A DNA stretch of 45,482 nt from Flavobacterium sp. MC2016-06 (lineage in GTDB: Bacteria; Bacteroidota; Bacteroidia; Flavobacteriales; Flavobacteriaceae). Positions within the stretch are counted from its first letter, which is position 1. Every line of letters starts with the position of its first letter. A program made the position numbers and the translations under genes. The notes under the pieces were generated by a model. The model made no database searches and was not told the origin of the DNA. It was given only the letters and a program-made list of their open reading frames with translations. Positions 25,330 through 34,231 of the stretch are shown here, in pieces. Location: NCBI RefSeq assembly GCF_009711165.2, contig NZ_WMID02000040.1, positions 1 through 45,482 of the forward strand, given 5' to 3'.

Positions 25330-27717
25330 TTAAGAAATAATTCTCTTCCACCATGTTTTTTTCTCAACTTTAACTCCATAACCATAACCATACCCATAAC
25401 CTTTGGTTGAATCGGTATCATTAAGAACAATACACATGTTCGGTAATTTTTTTTCTTTGTAGAAAGTATTAGCAATTGTCAGCATTCGTTTTTCTAATAC
25501 ATTTGCACGCATTACATATACAAAAGTATCAGCATTTTTAGCTATCAATAATGTATCTGTAACTAAACTAACAGGTGCTGTATCTACTATAATATAATCA
25601 TACTCTTTTTTAAGCTCATTAAAAAGCTGATCCACTTTTTTACCCATCAACAATTCAGCAGGATTTGGCGGAATTACACCAGAAGGCAAAATAAAGAAGT
25701 TTTCATACCCTTTATGTTTAAATATAAAATCATTAGGGCTCTTATCATTTGAAGATAAATAATTAGTTAATCCTAAACTAGGAACATCAATATACTCACC
25801 AAATTTTGGATTTCTAATATCTGCACCAACTAACAGAACTTTTCTTCCTGACAAAGCGAAAGTTGCTGCAAGATTTACAGAAATAAAGGTTTTACCCTCT
25901 GATGGGAAAGTAGAAGTCACAAAAATAGTTTTAGCAATTCCCTCAGGAACTTTATTTAGCATAAACTCTAAATTGGTCCTTACAATTCTAATCGCTTCTG
26001 CAGAACTAGTCCTACTCTCAGATTTAATTAATTCTGCAATATCATCAGAAGTTGGCACATCACCTATAAATGGTATTTGCGTTTTTCCTTCTAAATCCAG
26101 TTTGCTTTTAATTTTTGTATCTAATAAATTATCGACATAAATAACTCCAAAAGGAATTACTAAGCCTAATAATAAACCAGCTAAATAAATAATTTTTTTC
26201 TTTGGACTAATTGGAGATTTTTCGGCCTTGGCAGCATCTATAACACGTGCATTTGGCTCAGTAGCAGCTAGAGATATTGCAGTTTCTTCACGCTTTTGAA
26301 GTAAATATAAATACAATTCTTCCTTTACTTTCTGTTGTCGAGCAATAACCCTAAACTGGCGTTCTTGAACAGGGATTTTACTAATTTTAGAACTTAAAAT
26401 CCCTTCTTGACTTTTTATATCACGATTTTGGATTTGCAAATTAGACTGCAAACGTCTTAAACTTGCAATTACGCTACCTTTTAACGAATTTATTTGTTGA
26501 TCTAATTTTACAACTGAAGGATTTTCAGTAGTAGCAGACTTTAATATTCGATTACGGTCTAAAATCAATTGATTGTAAGAAGTAATTAATCCACTAGCAT
26601 CACCATTATCCGAAATCATATTAGTAGGTAAAAGATCTGAATTACTGCTTTTTCTAATAAAATCTAATAAAGAAGAAGCTACATTTAATTGAATTTCAGT
26701 TTCAACTCCTTTTTTATCATATTCACTTGATCCTTCAATAAAAAGTTTTGCTTCTGACTCTATATCTGTTAATTTATTTGATTTTTTAAAACTTTCTACA
26801 TCTTGTTCTACACCATCTAACTCTTGTGCAATTAAAGCCAATCGAGCTGCTATAAATTTAGACGTATTTTCAGAAATAAAATTTTTATCTTCAGCAGCAT
26901 TTTCATTATAAATTTGAATCATATTATCCAAAAATTCTTCTGCTTTCTTAGACACTGCATCAGAAATAGAAATATTTACTACACTACTCGTTTTACTAAT
27001 AGACTCAACTTTTAACTTATTTCTAAAATATTCAGATAAATCATCTAATGGTCGTATTAGAATCTTAATAGTTTTAAATCTACCTGTATGATTTTTTCCG
27101 TAAAGTGATGTTTTATTAATAACTAAAGTGCCTAATTCAGTAGTTATCTCCTCTCCAAATTTAAATTCTTTTTTAGATGATAAAATAAAATTCTCATTGT
27201 CATTATTTTCTATTTCGTCTTCTAAATGAAAAGAATTTGAGGTTAACAGCCTACAATTTAAAACTATATCTGCACTATCAAAAGAATCAGTTTTATTGAA
27301 AAAATAAGCACTAATCGGAGCAACTGCATAAATATCACGATCTACAACCTTCCCTTCAACAAATAACGCGACATTAAGTTTAAGCTTTTTAATAGTATTC
27401 TCTACTAAAGTTCTAGATCGTAGAATTTCAATTTCATTATCAACATTATTTTTCATACTCCCACCCATACCTAAATCAGCAAATGCAGATAATTCTGAAA
27501 GCATCCCGCCTTTTTTCTCATCTTTTACTAATATAGTAGTGGTTGCTTCATAATTGGGTGTAGTATAACGTAAATAAAGAAATGCTCCAATTAAACAAAT
27601 TATTGTACTAAGTAAAAACCAACGCCAATGAATAAAGTATTTATCTATTTGTTCTCGAATGTTGATATCTTCAATTTCGTCATCCATGATATCATTATAA
27701 AAATCTTGCTTTTGCAT
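25330..27717 (-). CDS. wzc: Polysaccharide co-polymerase / tyrosine autokinase (Wzc-like)
   Basis: 795 residues. An N-terminal helix (WRWFLLSTIICLIGAFLYL, about 32-52) opens the Wzz domain; a long coiled-coil periplasmic part contains a GNVR-like segment (PVQERQFRVIARQ), and a second helix lies near 505-525. The BY-kinase domain has Walker A in TFPSEGKTF (about 603-611), Walker A' VLLVGADIRNP and Walker B YIIVDTAPVSL. The C-terminus ends in a GYGYGYGYG cluster, the probable autophosphorylation tyrosines. It controls chain length and export with Wza, 15 bp upstream. Confidence 0.95.
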   Translation of the reverse strand: MQKQDFYNDIMDDEIEDINIREQIDKYFIHWRWFLLSTIICLIGAFLYLRYTTPNYEATTTILVKDEKKGGMLSELSAFADLGMGGSMKNNVDNEIEILRSRTLVENTIKKLKLNVALFVEGKVVDRDIYAVAPISAYFFNKTDSFDSADIVLNCRLLTSNSFHLEDEIENNDNENFILSSKKEFKFGEEITTELGTLVINKTSLYGKNHTGRFKTIKILIRPLDDLSEYFRNKLKVESISKTSSVVNISISDAVSKKAEEFLDNMIQIYNENAAEDKNFISENTSKFIAARLALIAQELDGVEQDVESFKKSNKLTDIESEAKLFIEGSSEYDKKGVETEIQLNVASSLLDFIRKSSNSDLLPTNMISDNGDASGLITSYNQLILDRNRILKSATTENPSVVKLDQQINSLKGSVIASLRRLQSNLQIQNRDIKSQEGILSSKISKIPVQERQFRVIARQQKVKEELYLYLLQKREETAISLAATEPNARVIDAAKAEKSPISPKKKIIYLAGLLLGLVIPFGVIYVDNLLDTKIKSKLDLEGKTQIPFIGDVPTSDDIAELIKSESRTSSAEAIRIVRTNLEFMLNKVPEGIAKTIFVTSTFPSEGKTFISVNLAATFALSGRKVLLVGADIRNPKFGEYIDVPSLGLTNYLSSNDKSPNDFIFKHKGYENFFILPSGVIPPNPAELLMGKKVDQLFNELKKEYDYIIVDTAPVSLVTDTLLIAKNADTFVYVMRANVLEKRMLTIANTFYKEKKLPNMCIVLNDTDSTKGYGYGYGYGVKVEKKTWWKRIIS

Positions 27718-27732
27718 TTTGTAGTATCAATT

Positions 27733-28524
27733 TTATTTAAAAATTAGAACAGACAGCGAAACTAAAATAGAGACCGCTGATATAATTACTGATGTATTTG
27801 GACCAACTGCAGATGAATTGACTCTAGTTTTATTAGGTTCTACATAAACCACATCATTTTGTGCTAAATAATAGAATGGCGAATTTATGAAATCAGATTT
27901 TGTAATATCTACTCGATTATATGATTTAACCCCATTAGTTTCTCTTATAACCAAAATATTATCTCTCCTCCCATAAATAGTTAAATCTTTCCCCATACTC
28001 AAGGCTTCAATCAAAGTAACTCTTTCTGAATTAATAGGATAAGTACCTGGTAAATTTACTTCTCCTTGTAATGACACTTTGAAGTTCATTATACGAAGGT
28101 TAATAATTGGATTCTTTATATAGTTACTTAATTTATTTTGTAAAAGCTGAAGTATTTCTGTACGTGTTAACCCACCTACTTTTAATTTTCCAATTATTGG
28201 AAATTCAATACTACCACTTTGATCTACCAAATATAACTGGACTGTTTCTTGTCCACGGGTAACATCTAATTTACTGTTACCTGAAATACTATATGTTTTT
28301 AAATTAAAAGGAATTGCAACTTCAGGATCATCTGCAGAAACCAAAATCATCAATAAATCATCTGATTGAATTTTAACTTCATAAGTACTGCTATTTTGTT
28401 GTGTATTCATACTATCAATATTTTGATAGTAAACTACATCTTGTCTTGATGCACAGGAAAAACATAAAAATAAAAGCGATAAAATGCTGGTTATTTTTAT
28501 TAAAAAGGAAGATTTAATTTTCAT
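27733..28524 (-). CDS. wza: Polysaccharide export outer-membrane lipoprotein (Wza-like)
   Basis: 263 residues. The lipoprotein signal ends FLCFSC, followed by the ASRQDVVYYQN start typical of Bacteroidota Wza proteins. A poly-export domain (SDDLLMILVSADDPEVAIPF, VDQSGSIEFPIIGKLKVGGLT) is followed by an SLBB domain (VSLQGEVNLPGTYPI). A C-terminal helix (SVIISAVSILVSLSVLIF) is the membrane-spanning end. It forms the export channel with Wzc, encoded 15 bp downstream. Confidence 0.94.
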   Translation of the reverse strand: MKIKSSFLIKITSILSLLFLCFSCASRQDVVYYQNIDSMNTQQNSSTYEVKIQSDDLLMILVSADDPEVAIPFNLKTYSISGNSKLDVTRGQETVQLYLVDQSGSIEFPIIGKLKVGGLTRTEILQLLQNKLSNYIKNPIINLRIMNFKVSLQGEVNLPGTYPINSERVTLIEALSMGKDLTIYGRRDNILVIRETNGVKSYNRVDITKSDFINSPFYYLAQNDVVYVEPNKTRVNSSAVGPNTSVIISAVSILVSLSVLIFK

Positions 28525-28543
28525 TCTGTCTATAATTAGCGGG

Positions 28544-28551
28544 CAAATATA
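28544..28551 (-). promoter_or_regulatory. -7 element of the wza-wzc unit
   Basis: Minus-strand TATATTTG, a perfect consensus match about 20 bp before ATG 28524. It suggests that wza-wzc can be transcribed separately from the genes upstream. Confidence 0.55.
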
Positions 28552-28652
28552 AGGATTTAATAAATTTATTCGTTCTAAAGATACTTGTCATCTGAAACAA
28601 GTTTTTTGATTGGTGTAATATCTTAAAATCTATTAAAATTTTAGTAAAAATA

Positions 28653-30071
28653 TTAATAGGCATTTTCTTCGCCTTTAAACACATTTATAACCGTTTTAAA
28701 AATAATTTTTATATCCAATAGCAAGCTCCAATTTTCAATATACCAAATATCATATTCTACACGATTCTCCATATCTATAAGCTCTTTTGTTTCTCCACGA
28801 TATCCATTAACTTGTGCCCAACCGGTTATTCCTGGTTTAGCATATTGGCGTACTAAATAATTATTAATTAATTCACTATATTCTTTTGTATGATTTACCA
28901 TATGTGGTCTCGGCCCAACCACAGACATATCTCCAAAAAAAACATTAAAAAATTGTGGTAATTCATCAATACTAGTTTTTCTCATAATAGCGCCAAAACG
29001 CGTCACTCGACTATCTCCTTTTCTTGCTTGTTTTTTATCTGACGCATTATTTAATCGCATACTTCTAAATTTCAAACATTTAAAACTTCTATTATCTCTA
29101 CCTGATCGTTCTTGTCTAAAAAAAACAGGTCCTGGTGATTCAATTTTTATAATTAACATTAGAAGAGGAAAAAGCCATGGGAATATAAATATTATTACAA
29201 AGAGAGAAAAGAAAATATCAAAGGTTTTTTTTAATAATCTATTTACTGTAGACTCTAAAGGTTCCCGACGAAACATTAATATAGGGGTATTTTCATAAAA
29301 AGATATTTCAACTTTACTTGATTTAGTATATAATTGAAAATCTGGTATAAATTTAATTCTCACCATATGATGTTCACAGATTTGGATCAATTTATTGATT
29401 ACAGTAATATTATCAATATGTAATGCAACATACATTTCATCAACCTGTTCTTTTACAATATACTCCTCAATACTATCAAAGTTTCCTAAAATACGAGAAG
29501 ATATAAAAGCAAAAGGATCTACTTTGTCATCAAAAAAGCCTAAAAAACGATAACCATAAGTTAAGTCTCTAGCCAAAACTTTACGTATTCTTTCCCCGGT
29601 ATCATTTGCACCTACCACAATAAAATTTCTAAAATTATATCCTTTTGTTCTAATAAATTTTAAAAGTTTCATTGATAAATAACGTGAAATCATCAATAAT
29701 CCAAAGAAAAAAAGGTAAAAATATAATAATCTAAGTCTTGAAATATCTGAATATTTTAAAAAAACAACAAAAACAGCAGTTAATGCTGCATGTATAAGCA
29801 TCTTTTTTATAGTTCTTTTTAATATTGATTCAATAGGTTCAATCCTTATAATTCGATAGGAATCCTTATACAATAATAATCCTATCCAAATCAAATTTGC
29901 TAACAACGAAATAGTTTCTACTTCCTTTAAAAACAGCTTGTCTAAACTTCCAAATCTAACAAATGCTGAAAAAACAATAGATACGTTTAACAAAACGACA
30001 TCCCAAACTACAAATAAAAGTTTAAAATATCTTGAAAAACGAAACTGCGAAAGTTCTTGTAAAATTTTCAT
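28653..30071 (-). CDS. Polyprenyl-phosphate sugar-1-phosphate transferase (WcaJ/WbaP type)
   Basis: 472 residues. Four to five N-terminal helices, a central CoA-binding-like domain (NFIVVGANDTGERIRK, about 190), one further helix (FIFPWLFPLLMLII) and the catalytic bacterial sugar transferase domain. That domain shows GPVFFRQERSGRDNR, FKCLKFRSMR, SIDELPQFFNV, MSVVGPRPHM and KPGITGWAQVNGYRGET. The enzyme starts each repeat unit by putting a hexose-1-phosphate on undecaprenyl phosphate. Its position upstream of wza-wzc is usual for flavobacterial capsule loci. Sugar specificity is not known. Confidence 0.94.
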   Translation of the reverse strand: MKILQELSQFRFSRYFKLLFVVWDVVLLNVSIVFSAFVRFGSLDKLFLKEVETISLLANLIWIGLLLYKDSYRIIRIEPIESILKRTIKKMLIHAALTAVFVVFLKYSDISRLRLLYFYLFFFGLLMISRYLSMKLLKFIRTKGYNFRNFIVVGANDTGERIRKVLARDLTYGYRFLGFFDDKVDPFAFISSRILGNFDSIEEYIVKEQVDEMYVALHIDNITVINKLIQICEHHMVRIKFIPDFQLYTKSSKVEISFYENTPILMFRREPLESTVNRLLKKTFDIFFSLFVIIFIFPWLFPLLMLIIKIESPGPVFFRQERSGRDNRSFKCLKFRSMRLNNASDKKQARKGDSRVTRFGAIMRKTSIDELPQFFNVFFGDMSVVGPRPHMVNHTKEYSELINNYLVRQYAKPGITGWAQVNGYRGETKELIDMENRVEYDIWYIENWSLLLDIKIIFKTVINVFKGEENAY

Positions 30072-30328
30072 ATAAATAATTAACGAATGTGTTAATAAAT
30101 TATTAGGATCTAATATTAAAAATAATTTTCATAAAAACATTTTGAAAGAGACTATCTAATCAAAAACAAATAAATTACTATATACCTTGAACTACCAGAG
30201 TCGTAATTTTTCGTAAGGCATCATTAATTTGGACAAAATGATGCATTTTCATTTTGTTCATTCTTAATTCACTTTGTAATTACCAAAAACAAATTTTTGT
30301 TATATAATAAGTTTTTTTCTATAGTGGA

Positions 30329-31027
30329 TTAATTTGATTTATATATTTTCCTGAATTTATGGAATTTTAAAAAAAAATCAGGATAATCAATTAAATATCT
30401 TTGAAAAAGCTTTGGCTCGTCAATAATTCTATATATCCAACGAATATTTAATTTATCGAAAAAAGTAGGATAATAATTTTTCTTTTTTGCTATTTGATGT
30501 AAATATCCTCCACAAGTATAGCCGTATCCAGACCATCCTGCATTTTTAAGATCAATTAAAAAGATTTCTTGATAAGGAGCTCCCATACCACAAATTACGA
30601 CATCTAATTTTTCTTTAACTAGCAAGTTAATACAATCCTCCTTCTCATAATCTTTAAAATATCCATTACGTGCATAAGCTATTTTAACATTATACTTACC
30701 CTCAATAGCATTTACTGCTTTATTGATATATTCTTCTTTTGTACCAATTATAGCTATACTAAGATTATTTATCCGTGAATGATTAAAAATAATAGGAGCT
30801 AGAGAAGTATCATCAAAACTAAATCTATTGTTTTTTAATTTGTAATATTTGTTTAATTTATTTACAAGAGAAATACCGTCGACATACCAATGATCTATTT
30901 CCTCAGCAATATCATTTCTTTCTTTCAATAAAAGCATCGAGTATGGATTTACAAATGTTGTAAGCCCTTTTTTAATTTCAAAATTAGTAATCTTTTGTAT
31001 TATTATTTTCCAACTTTTATATTCCAT
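30329..31027 (-). CDS. WecG/TagA/CpsF family glycosyltransferase (GT26)
   Basis: 232 residues, the normal length. NPYSMLLLKERNDIAEEIDH, SIAIIGTKEEYINKAVNAI, LDVVICGMGAPYQEIFL and a GYTCGGYLHQIA segment form the GT26 signature. Members add the second sugar, usually ManNAc or ManNAcA, to a lipid-linked first sugar. Adjacent to the initiating transferase gene, downstream of a GT4 by 41 bp. The 257-bp gap to the initiating transferase holds only an imperfect ACAAAATGA/TCATTTTGT hairpin near 30233-30257. Confidence 0.92.
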   Translation of the reverse strand: MEYKSWKIIIQKITNFEIKKGLTTFVNPYSMLLLKERNDIAEEIDHWYVDGISLVNKLNKYYKLKNNRFSFDDTSLAPIIFNHSRINNLSIAIIGTKEEYINKAVNAIEGKYNVKIAYARNGYFKDYEKEDCINLLVKEKLDVVICGMGAPYQEIFLIDLKNAGWSGYGYTCGGYLHQIAKKKNYYPTFFDKLNIRWIYRIIDEPKLFQRYLIDYPDFFLKFHKFRKIYKSN

Positions 31028-31068
31028 GCTTTATTCTATTTCAAAACTATTTTATTTTTTTAGTGTTT

Positions 31069-32127
31069 TTATGTGAAAGATTCGTAATAGGATATATAGT
31101 TCTTCAACATATTTGCTTTATGAAATTGTTTTAAAAAGTCACTATCTTTTAATACTTTGGCTTTTTCTTTATAAAAAGAGTATTTTTGCATCATTTCAAA
31201 AATTGCTTTAGCAAGTTGCTCTGAATTATTAGGTTCTACAATAATTCCATTATTTTCAACTAGAGTTCTAGAGGATCCCACATCAGTTGCTATTATTGGT
31301 AATCCCACAGAAGCTGCTTCAATAAATACATTTGGAAAACCTTCAAAAATAGATGATTGAATTAAAATATCTGAAATACATAACAAATTTTGAACGTCTG
31401 TTCTGTGCCCCAAAAGACGAACTTTGTCTGATAATTGATGTTTTTCAATTAACCTTTTTATTTTATCTTCAAGAGGTCCATCTCCAACTACTAAACAAAT
31501 AAAATTTTCATTTTTTAATTCACTCAAAGCTTCTATTAATTTTTGATGATTCTTTTGCTCTGATAAACGTCCTAAGCTTAACAAAATAAATTTTTCTTCA
31601 ATTCGTAGTTCTTTCTTTAAATCTTGAATTTTATTTGCGGGGATATTTTCGTAAAAATCACCGCCCATGTTAATTGTAATGTTTTTATTTTTTTTGTAAT
31701 AAGGAGCATAATAATTTTTGACTATATCTGAAAGGTACACCACATGGCTTGGTGTAATAAATTTACAGAGATAGTTATAACTTAGATAAATATTATCAAA
31801 ATTAAAAATGCTTTTTACATTAAGAAACTTTTCTGAGGCTAATAAATATGGAGTAGTAGCTCTTTTATGTCCTTGAAAAAATTGTATTTTCTCTTTTTTA
31901 ATTATTTTTAAAACTGAAGGTAAGTTCTTGTAATTTCGAACATTGATAACTATATGTTTTACTTTAGGATTTAATAATTTTGTGCTCATCCCGTCTGGAG
32001 CAAAAAGATATACGTTTTGAAAATAATCTATGTAATTATTAGCAAAAAATACCACGCGTTTCTCTTCTCCGCCAAAATTAAAATCAGGTATAATTAATGC
32101 AATAGATTTTTGAGATAAATCAGACAT
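31069..32127 (-). CDS. GT4 glycosyltransferase
   Basis: 352 residues, GT-B fold. The N-terminal IALIIPDFNFGGEEKRVV carries the glycine-rich GGEE start of GT4 enzymes. The C-terminal half has LLSLGRLSEQKNHQKLIEAL, GDGPLEDKIKRL, LLGHRTDV and SIFEGFPNVFIEAASVGLPI (the E-x7-E nucleotide-sugar site) and DVGSS. It should transfer a sugar onto the growing lipid-linked repeat unit. Confidence 0.92.
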   Translation of the reverse strand: MSDLSQKSIALIIPDFNFGGEEKRVVFFANNYIDYFQNVYLFAPDGMSTKLLNPKVKHIVINVRNYKNLPSVLKIIKKEKIQFFQGHKRATTPYLLASEKFLNVKSIFNFDNIYLSYNYLCKFITPSHVVYLSDIVKNYYAPYYKKNKNITINMGGDFYENIPANKIQDLKKELRIEEKFILLSLGRLSEQKNHQKLIEALSELKNENFICLVVGDGPLEDKIKRLIEKHQLSDKVRLLGHRTDVQNLLCISDILIQSSIFEGFPNVFIEAASVGLPIIATDVGSSRTLVENNGIIVEPNNSEQLAKAIFEMMQKYSFYKEKAKVLKDSDFLKQFHKANMLKNYISYYESFT

Positions 32128-32172
32128 TTTTTTAATAATTTTATTAAATATTTTTAATAGATTCGTGGTAAT

Positions 32173-33429
32173 TTATTTTACCATACTAATTATAACTAAT
32201 TCTGGCTTTTTAGTGCCTTCAATTATATCTTCTTCTGTAAATTTAGTAAACATAATTCTACCATTCGGATAGCGATTATAATCATACACCAAACAAATTT
32301 CACCAATGTCATTCTGAACGACAGAAGGATACGAAACAGTTCTTCGTTCATCAATTAATAATTTATAGGGCCAAGTTTTACCTTTATCTTTCGATAAAAA
32401 GGCTGTCATTTTTTCCCTTTGCGAGCTATTGTTAAAAACTATCAATAAATTCCCTGATTTTAATTTACCAATATAGGGCCTGCTACTACACATTATGCCA
32501 CCTTCCAACTGCTTAAATTTTTGTTCTCCCTGCCAAGTTTTACCATTATTAACACTTAGATTAGTACAAAGTCCATCAATGTTTTTTCTTAATAGACATA
32601 GTAATGAATCCTTTCCTATACTTACAACAGAATGTTCATCAAATGTACTCGGATAGATTCTAGGAATTCGACTAAGCAACACAGGATTATTTATCCGTTT
32701 ATTTTTTTCATCATAAGTAGCTGAATAAAGTGATGGTCCCAAAATTTCAGGCAATGTGCCATAAAAAAACTGTCCGCTAGACCATCCTTGTCCAATTCCA
32801 TAGCCATATACTGGAAATAACATTGAAGAATTATCAAGACCTGACTGTATTGGTCTTACACACATCGCTCCGGCAAACAAACGCCTAGGAGGTGTAATAG
32901 TAATGTTATTGTCTTCTAAATGGAGCATAGTTTCATAGATACCACCACGTCCTCCATCCCACATTCCTTTTGACATTGTCCAGGATAAATGAATATTCTT
33001 AAATTTATCCAACCATAATGATGAATCAAAATGTCTTATACTATCTTTCAATGGTGCTATTATCAATTTATTTTCTTCCCATGTGTTTCCCATATCTAAA
33101 CTAGTAGAAACAATTATATATTGGTTTAACTCTTCTCCATGGTTTCCTCCATCCCAAGCTGCAAATAAGACACCATCTTTGTGAACTAATGTTGGAACAC
33201 CTTGATATCCTTTTATAGGGTTTAAAATAGGATATACACTTGAATTATATAAAAAAGAAGTTTTGGAAATTGTATCAAAAGCAATTTTACTATAAACAAT
33301 AGAATCTAGAATTGGGGGTTTTGAGACCCCAGTAGGATTGGTTGAATTTGAATTATTTTGTTCATCACATGAACAAAATAAATACGTTGATAATAAAACT
33401 ATTGGCAAACAATAAAAAAAAAATTTCAT
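32173..33429 (-). CDS. Sialidase-like BNR/Asp-box lipoprotein in the polysaccharide locus
   Basis: 418 residues. The lipoprotein signal ends LFCSC; the acid pair right behind the Cys (DEQ) recalls surface-export signals of Bacteroidota lipoproteins. Three Asp boxes are visible, S-L-D-M-G-N-T-W (110-117), S-V-N-N-G-K-T-W (292-299) and S-K-D-K-G-K-T-W (346-353), as expected for a six-bladed beta-propeller. The usual FRIP arginine motif is not found: the equivalent place reads QGVPTLV, so sialidase activity is doubtful. It lies in the locus with GT genes but after a large hairpin. Confidence 0.72.
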   Translation of the reverse strand: MKFFFYCLPIVLLSTYLFCSCDEQNNSNSTNPTGVSKPPILDSIVYSKIAFDTISKTSFLYNSSVYPILNPIKGYQGVPTLVHKDGVLFAAWDGGNHGEELNQYIIVSTSLDMGNTWEENKLIIAPLKDSIRHFDSSLWLDKFKNIHLSWTMSKGMWDGGRGGIYETMLHLEDNNITITPPRRLFAGAMCVRPIQSGLDNSSMLFPVYGYGIGQGWSSGQFFYGTLPEILGPSLYSATYDEKNKRINNPVLLSRIPRIYPSTFDEHSVVSIGKDSLLCLLRKNIDGLCTNLSVNNGKTWQGEQKFKQLEGGIMCSSRPYIGKLKSGNLLIVFNNSSQREKMTAFLSKDKGKTWPYKLLIDERRTVSYPSVVQNDIGEICLVYDYNRYPNGRIMFTKFTEEDIIEGTKKPELVIISMVK

Positions 33430-33471
33430 TTGAATATAGATATTCGTTAATAATAAAATTTGATTACTTAG

Positions 33472-33525
33472 ATCTCTAATGCTTTATTAAATTAAGTCTT
33501 TTTAATTTAATAAAGCATTAGAGAT
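33472..33525. repeat. 24-bp perfect inverted repeat inside the locus
   Basis: 33472-33495 and 33502-33525 are perfect reverse complements (arm starts ATCTCTAATGCTTTATTAAA), loop GTCTTT. It lies 11 bp after the DUF1919 stop and before the sialidase-like gene. No U-tract follows on the minus strand, but it most likely ends or slows transcription. Confidence 0.85.
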
Positions 33526-33536
33526 TATTTAAAATT

Positions 33537-34199
33537 TTAATTTTGTGAATTCAATTGTTGAACAAAATATTTGTACAAAACATGTCCATTTCTATATGGG
33601 TCACCTATTTTAGGGTTTGAATAAAATTCTGGAACAATAATAGTCGATTTTAATTTATGCTCTAATTTTGTAAAGAAAAATTTATTTTTAAAAGAAAGAT
33701 TATCAAATTTTTCAATATCCTCTTTAGTACACAAATCCAATTCTGTTCCTATTACAATTAAATTCGCCAAATTAATCCGCTCTACTCTTCTATTCCATTT
33801 CTTCTCTGCCTCTTCTTCTGAATGGTAATGAAGAAAATGTATTTCGAATTTCCCTCCTAACAATCCGACAGGATATTTATGCTTTGCAGATTTAAGTCTT
33901 TCATTACCTACTGAATATTTAGATTCTGTAACAAAATCTATTTTTAACTTTAAGTTGTTTTCTAAATCAGATAAAAATTCTATATAATCAGGAAAGAAAA
34001 AATATAATCCAATTGTCGGACTAAGATAAGAATATCCCGTATCTTGATATATAAAACCACCAAGACAATTATTAGAGATAATACAAGGTGACTGGGGTAG
34101 ATATTCCTTTAAATCACCAGCATACTTCATTCGAAGGTTTTTATAATAACGATCTCTTTGTGATATAAAAAGCAGCTTTAACCTAGAAATTAACTTCAT
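33537..34199 (-). CDS. DUF1919 family polysaccharide protein
   Basis: 220 residues from ATG 34199 (MKLISRLKLLF). ISNNCLGGFIYQDTGYSYLS, PTIGLYFFFPDYIEFL and KYPVGLLGGKFEIHFLHY are the DUF1919 blocks, and EAEKKWNRRVERIN is also typical. Members are found in exopolysaccharide and LPS loci and act as sugar-modifying or transferase proteins, not well characterised. The start is uncertain: ATG 34220 and a GTG at 34235, which overlaps the stop of the gene before, are alternatives. Confidence 0.75.
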   Translation of the reverse strand: MKLISRLKLLFISQRDRYYKNLRMKYAGDLKEYLPQSPCIISNNCLGGFIYQDTGYSYLSPTIGLYFFFPDYIEFLSDLENNLKLKIDFVTESKYSVGNERLKSAKHKYPVGLLGGKFEIHFLHYHSEEEAEKKWNRRVERINLANLIVIGTELDLCTKEDIEKFDNLSFKNKFFFTKLEHKLKSTIIVPEFYSNPKIGDPYRNGHVLYKYFVQQLNSQN

Positions 34200-34231
34200 G
34201 TTAATAATTTTAAATTTCATAACTAAAATAA

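Noticed and set aside
28583..28602. Terminator between the initiating transferase and wza genes
   Set aside because: The ACTTG/CAAGT stem has its T-run on the plus-strand side, the wrong direction for these genes, and the stem is short.
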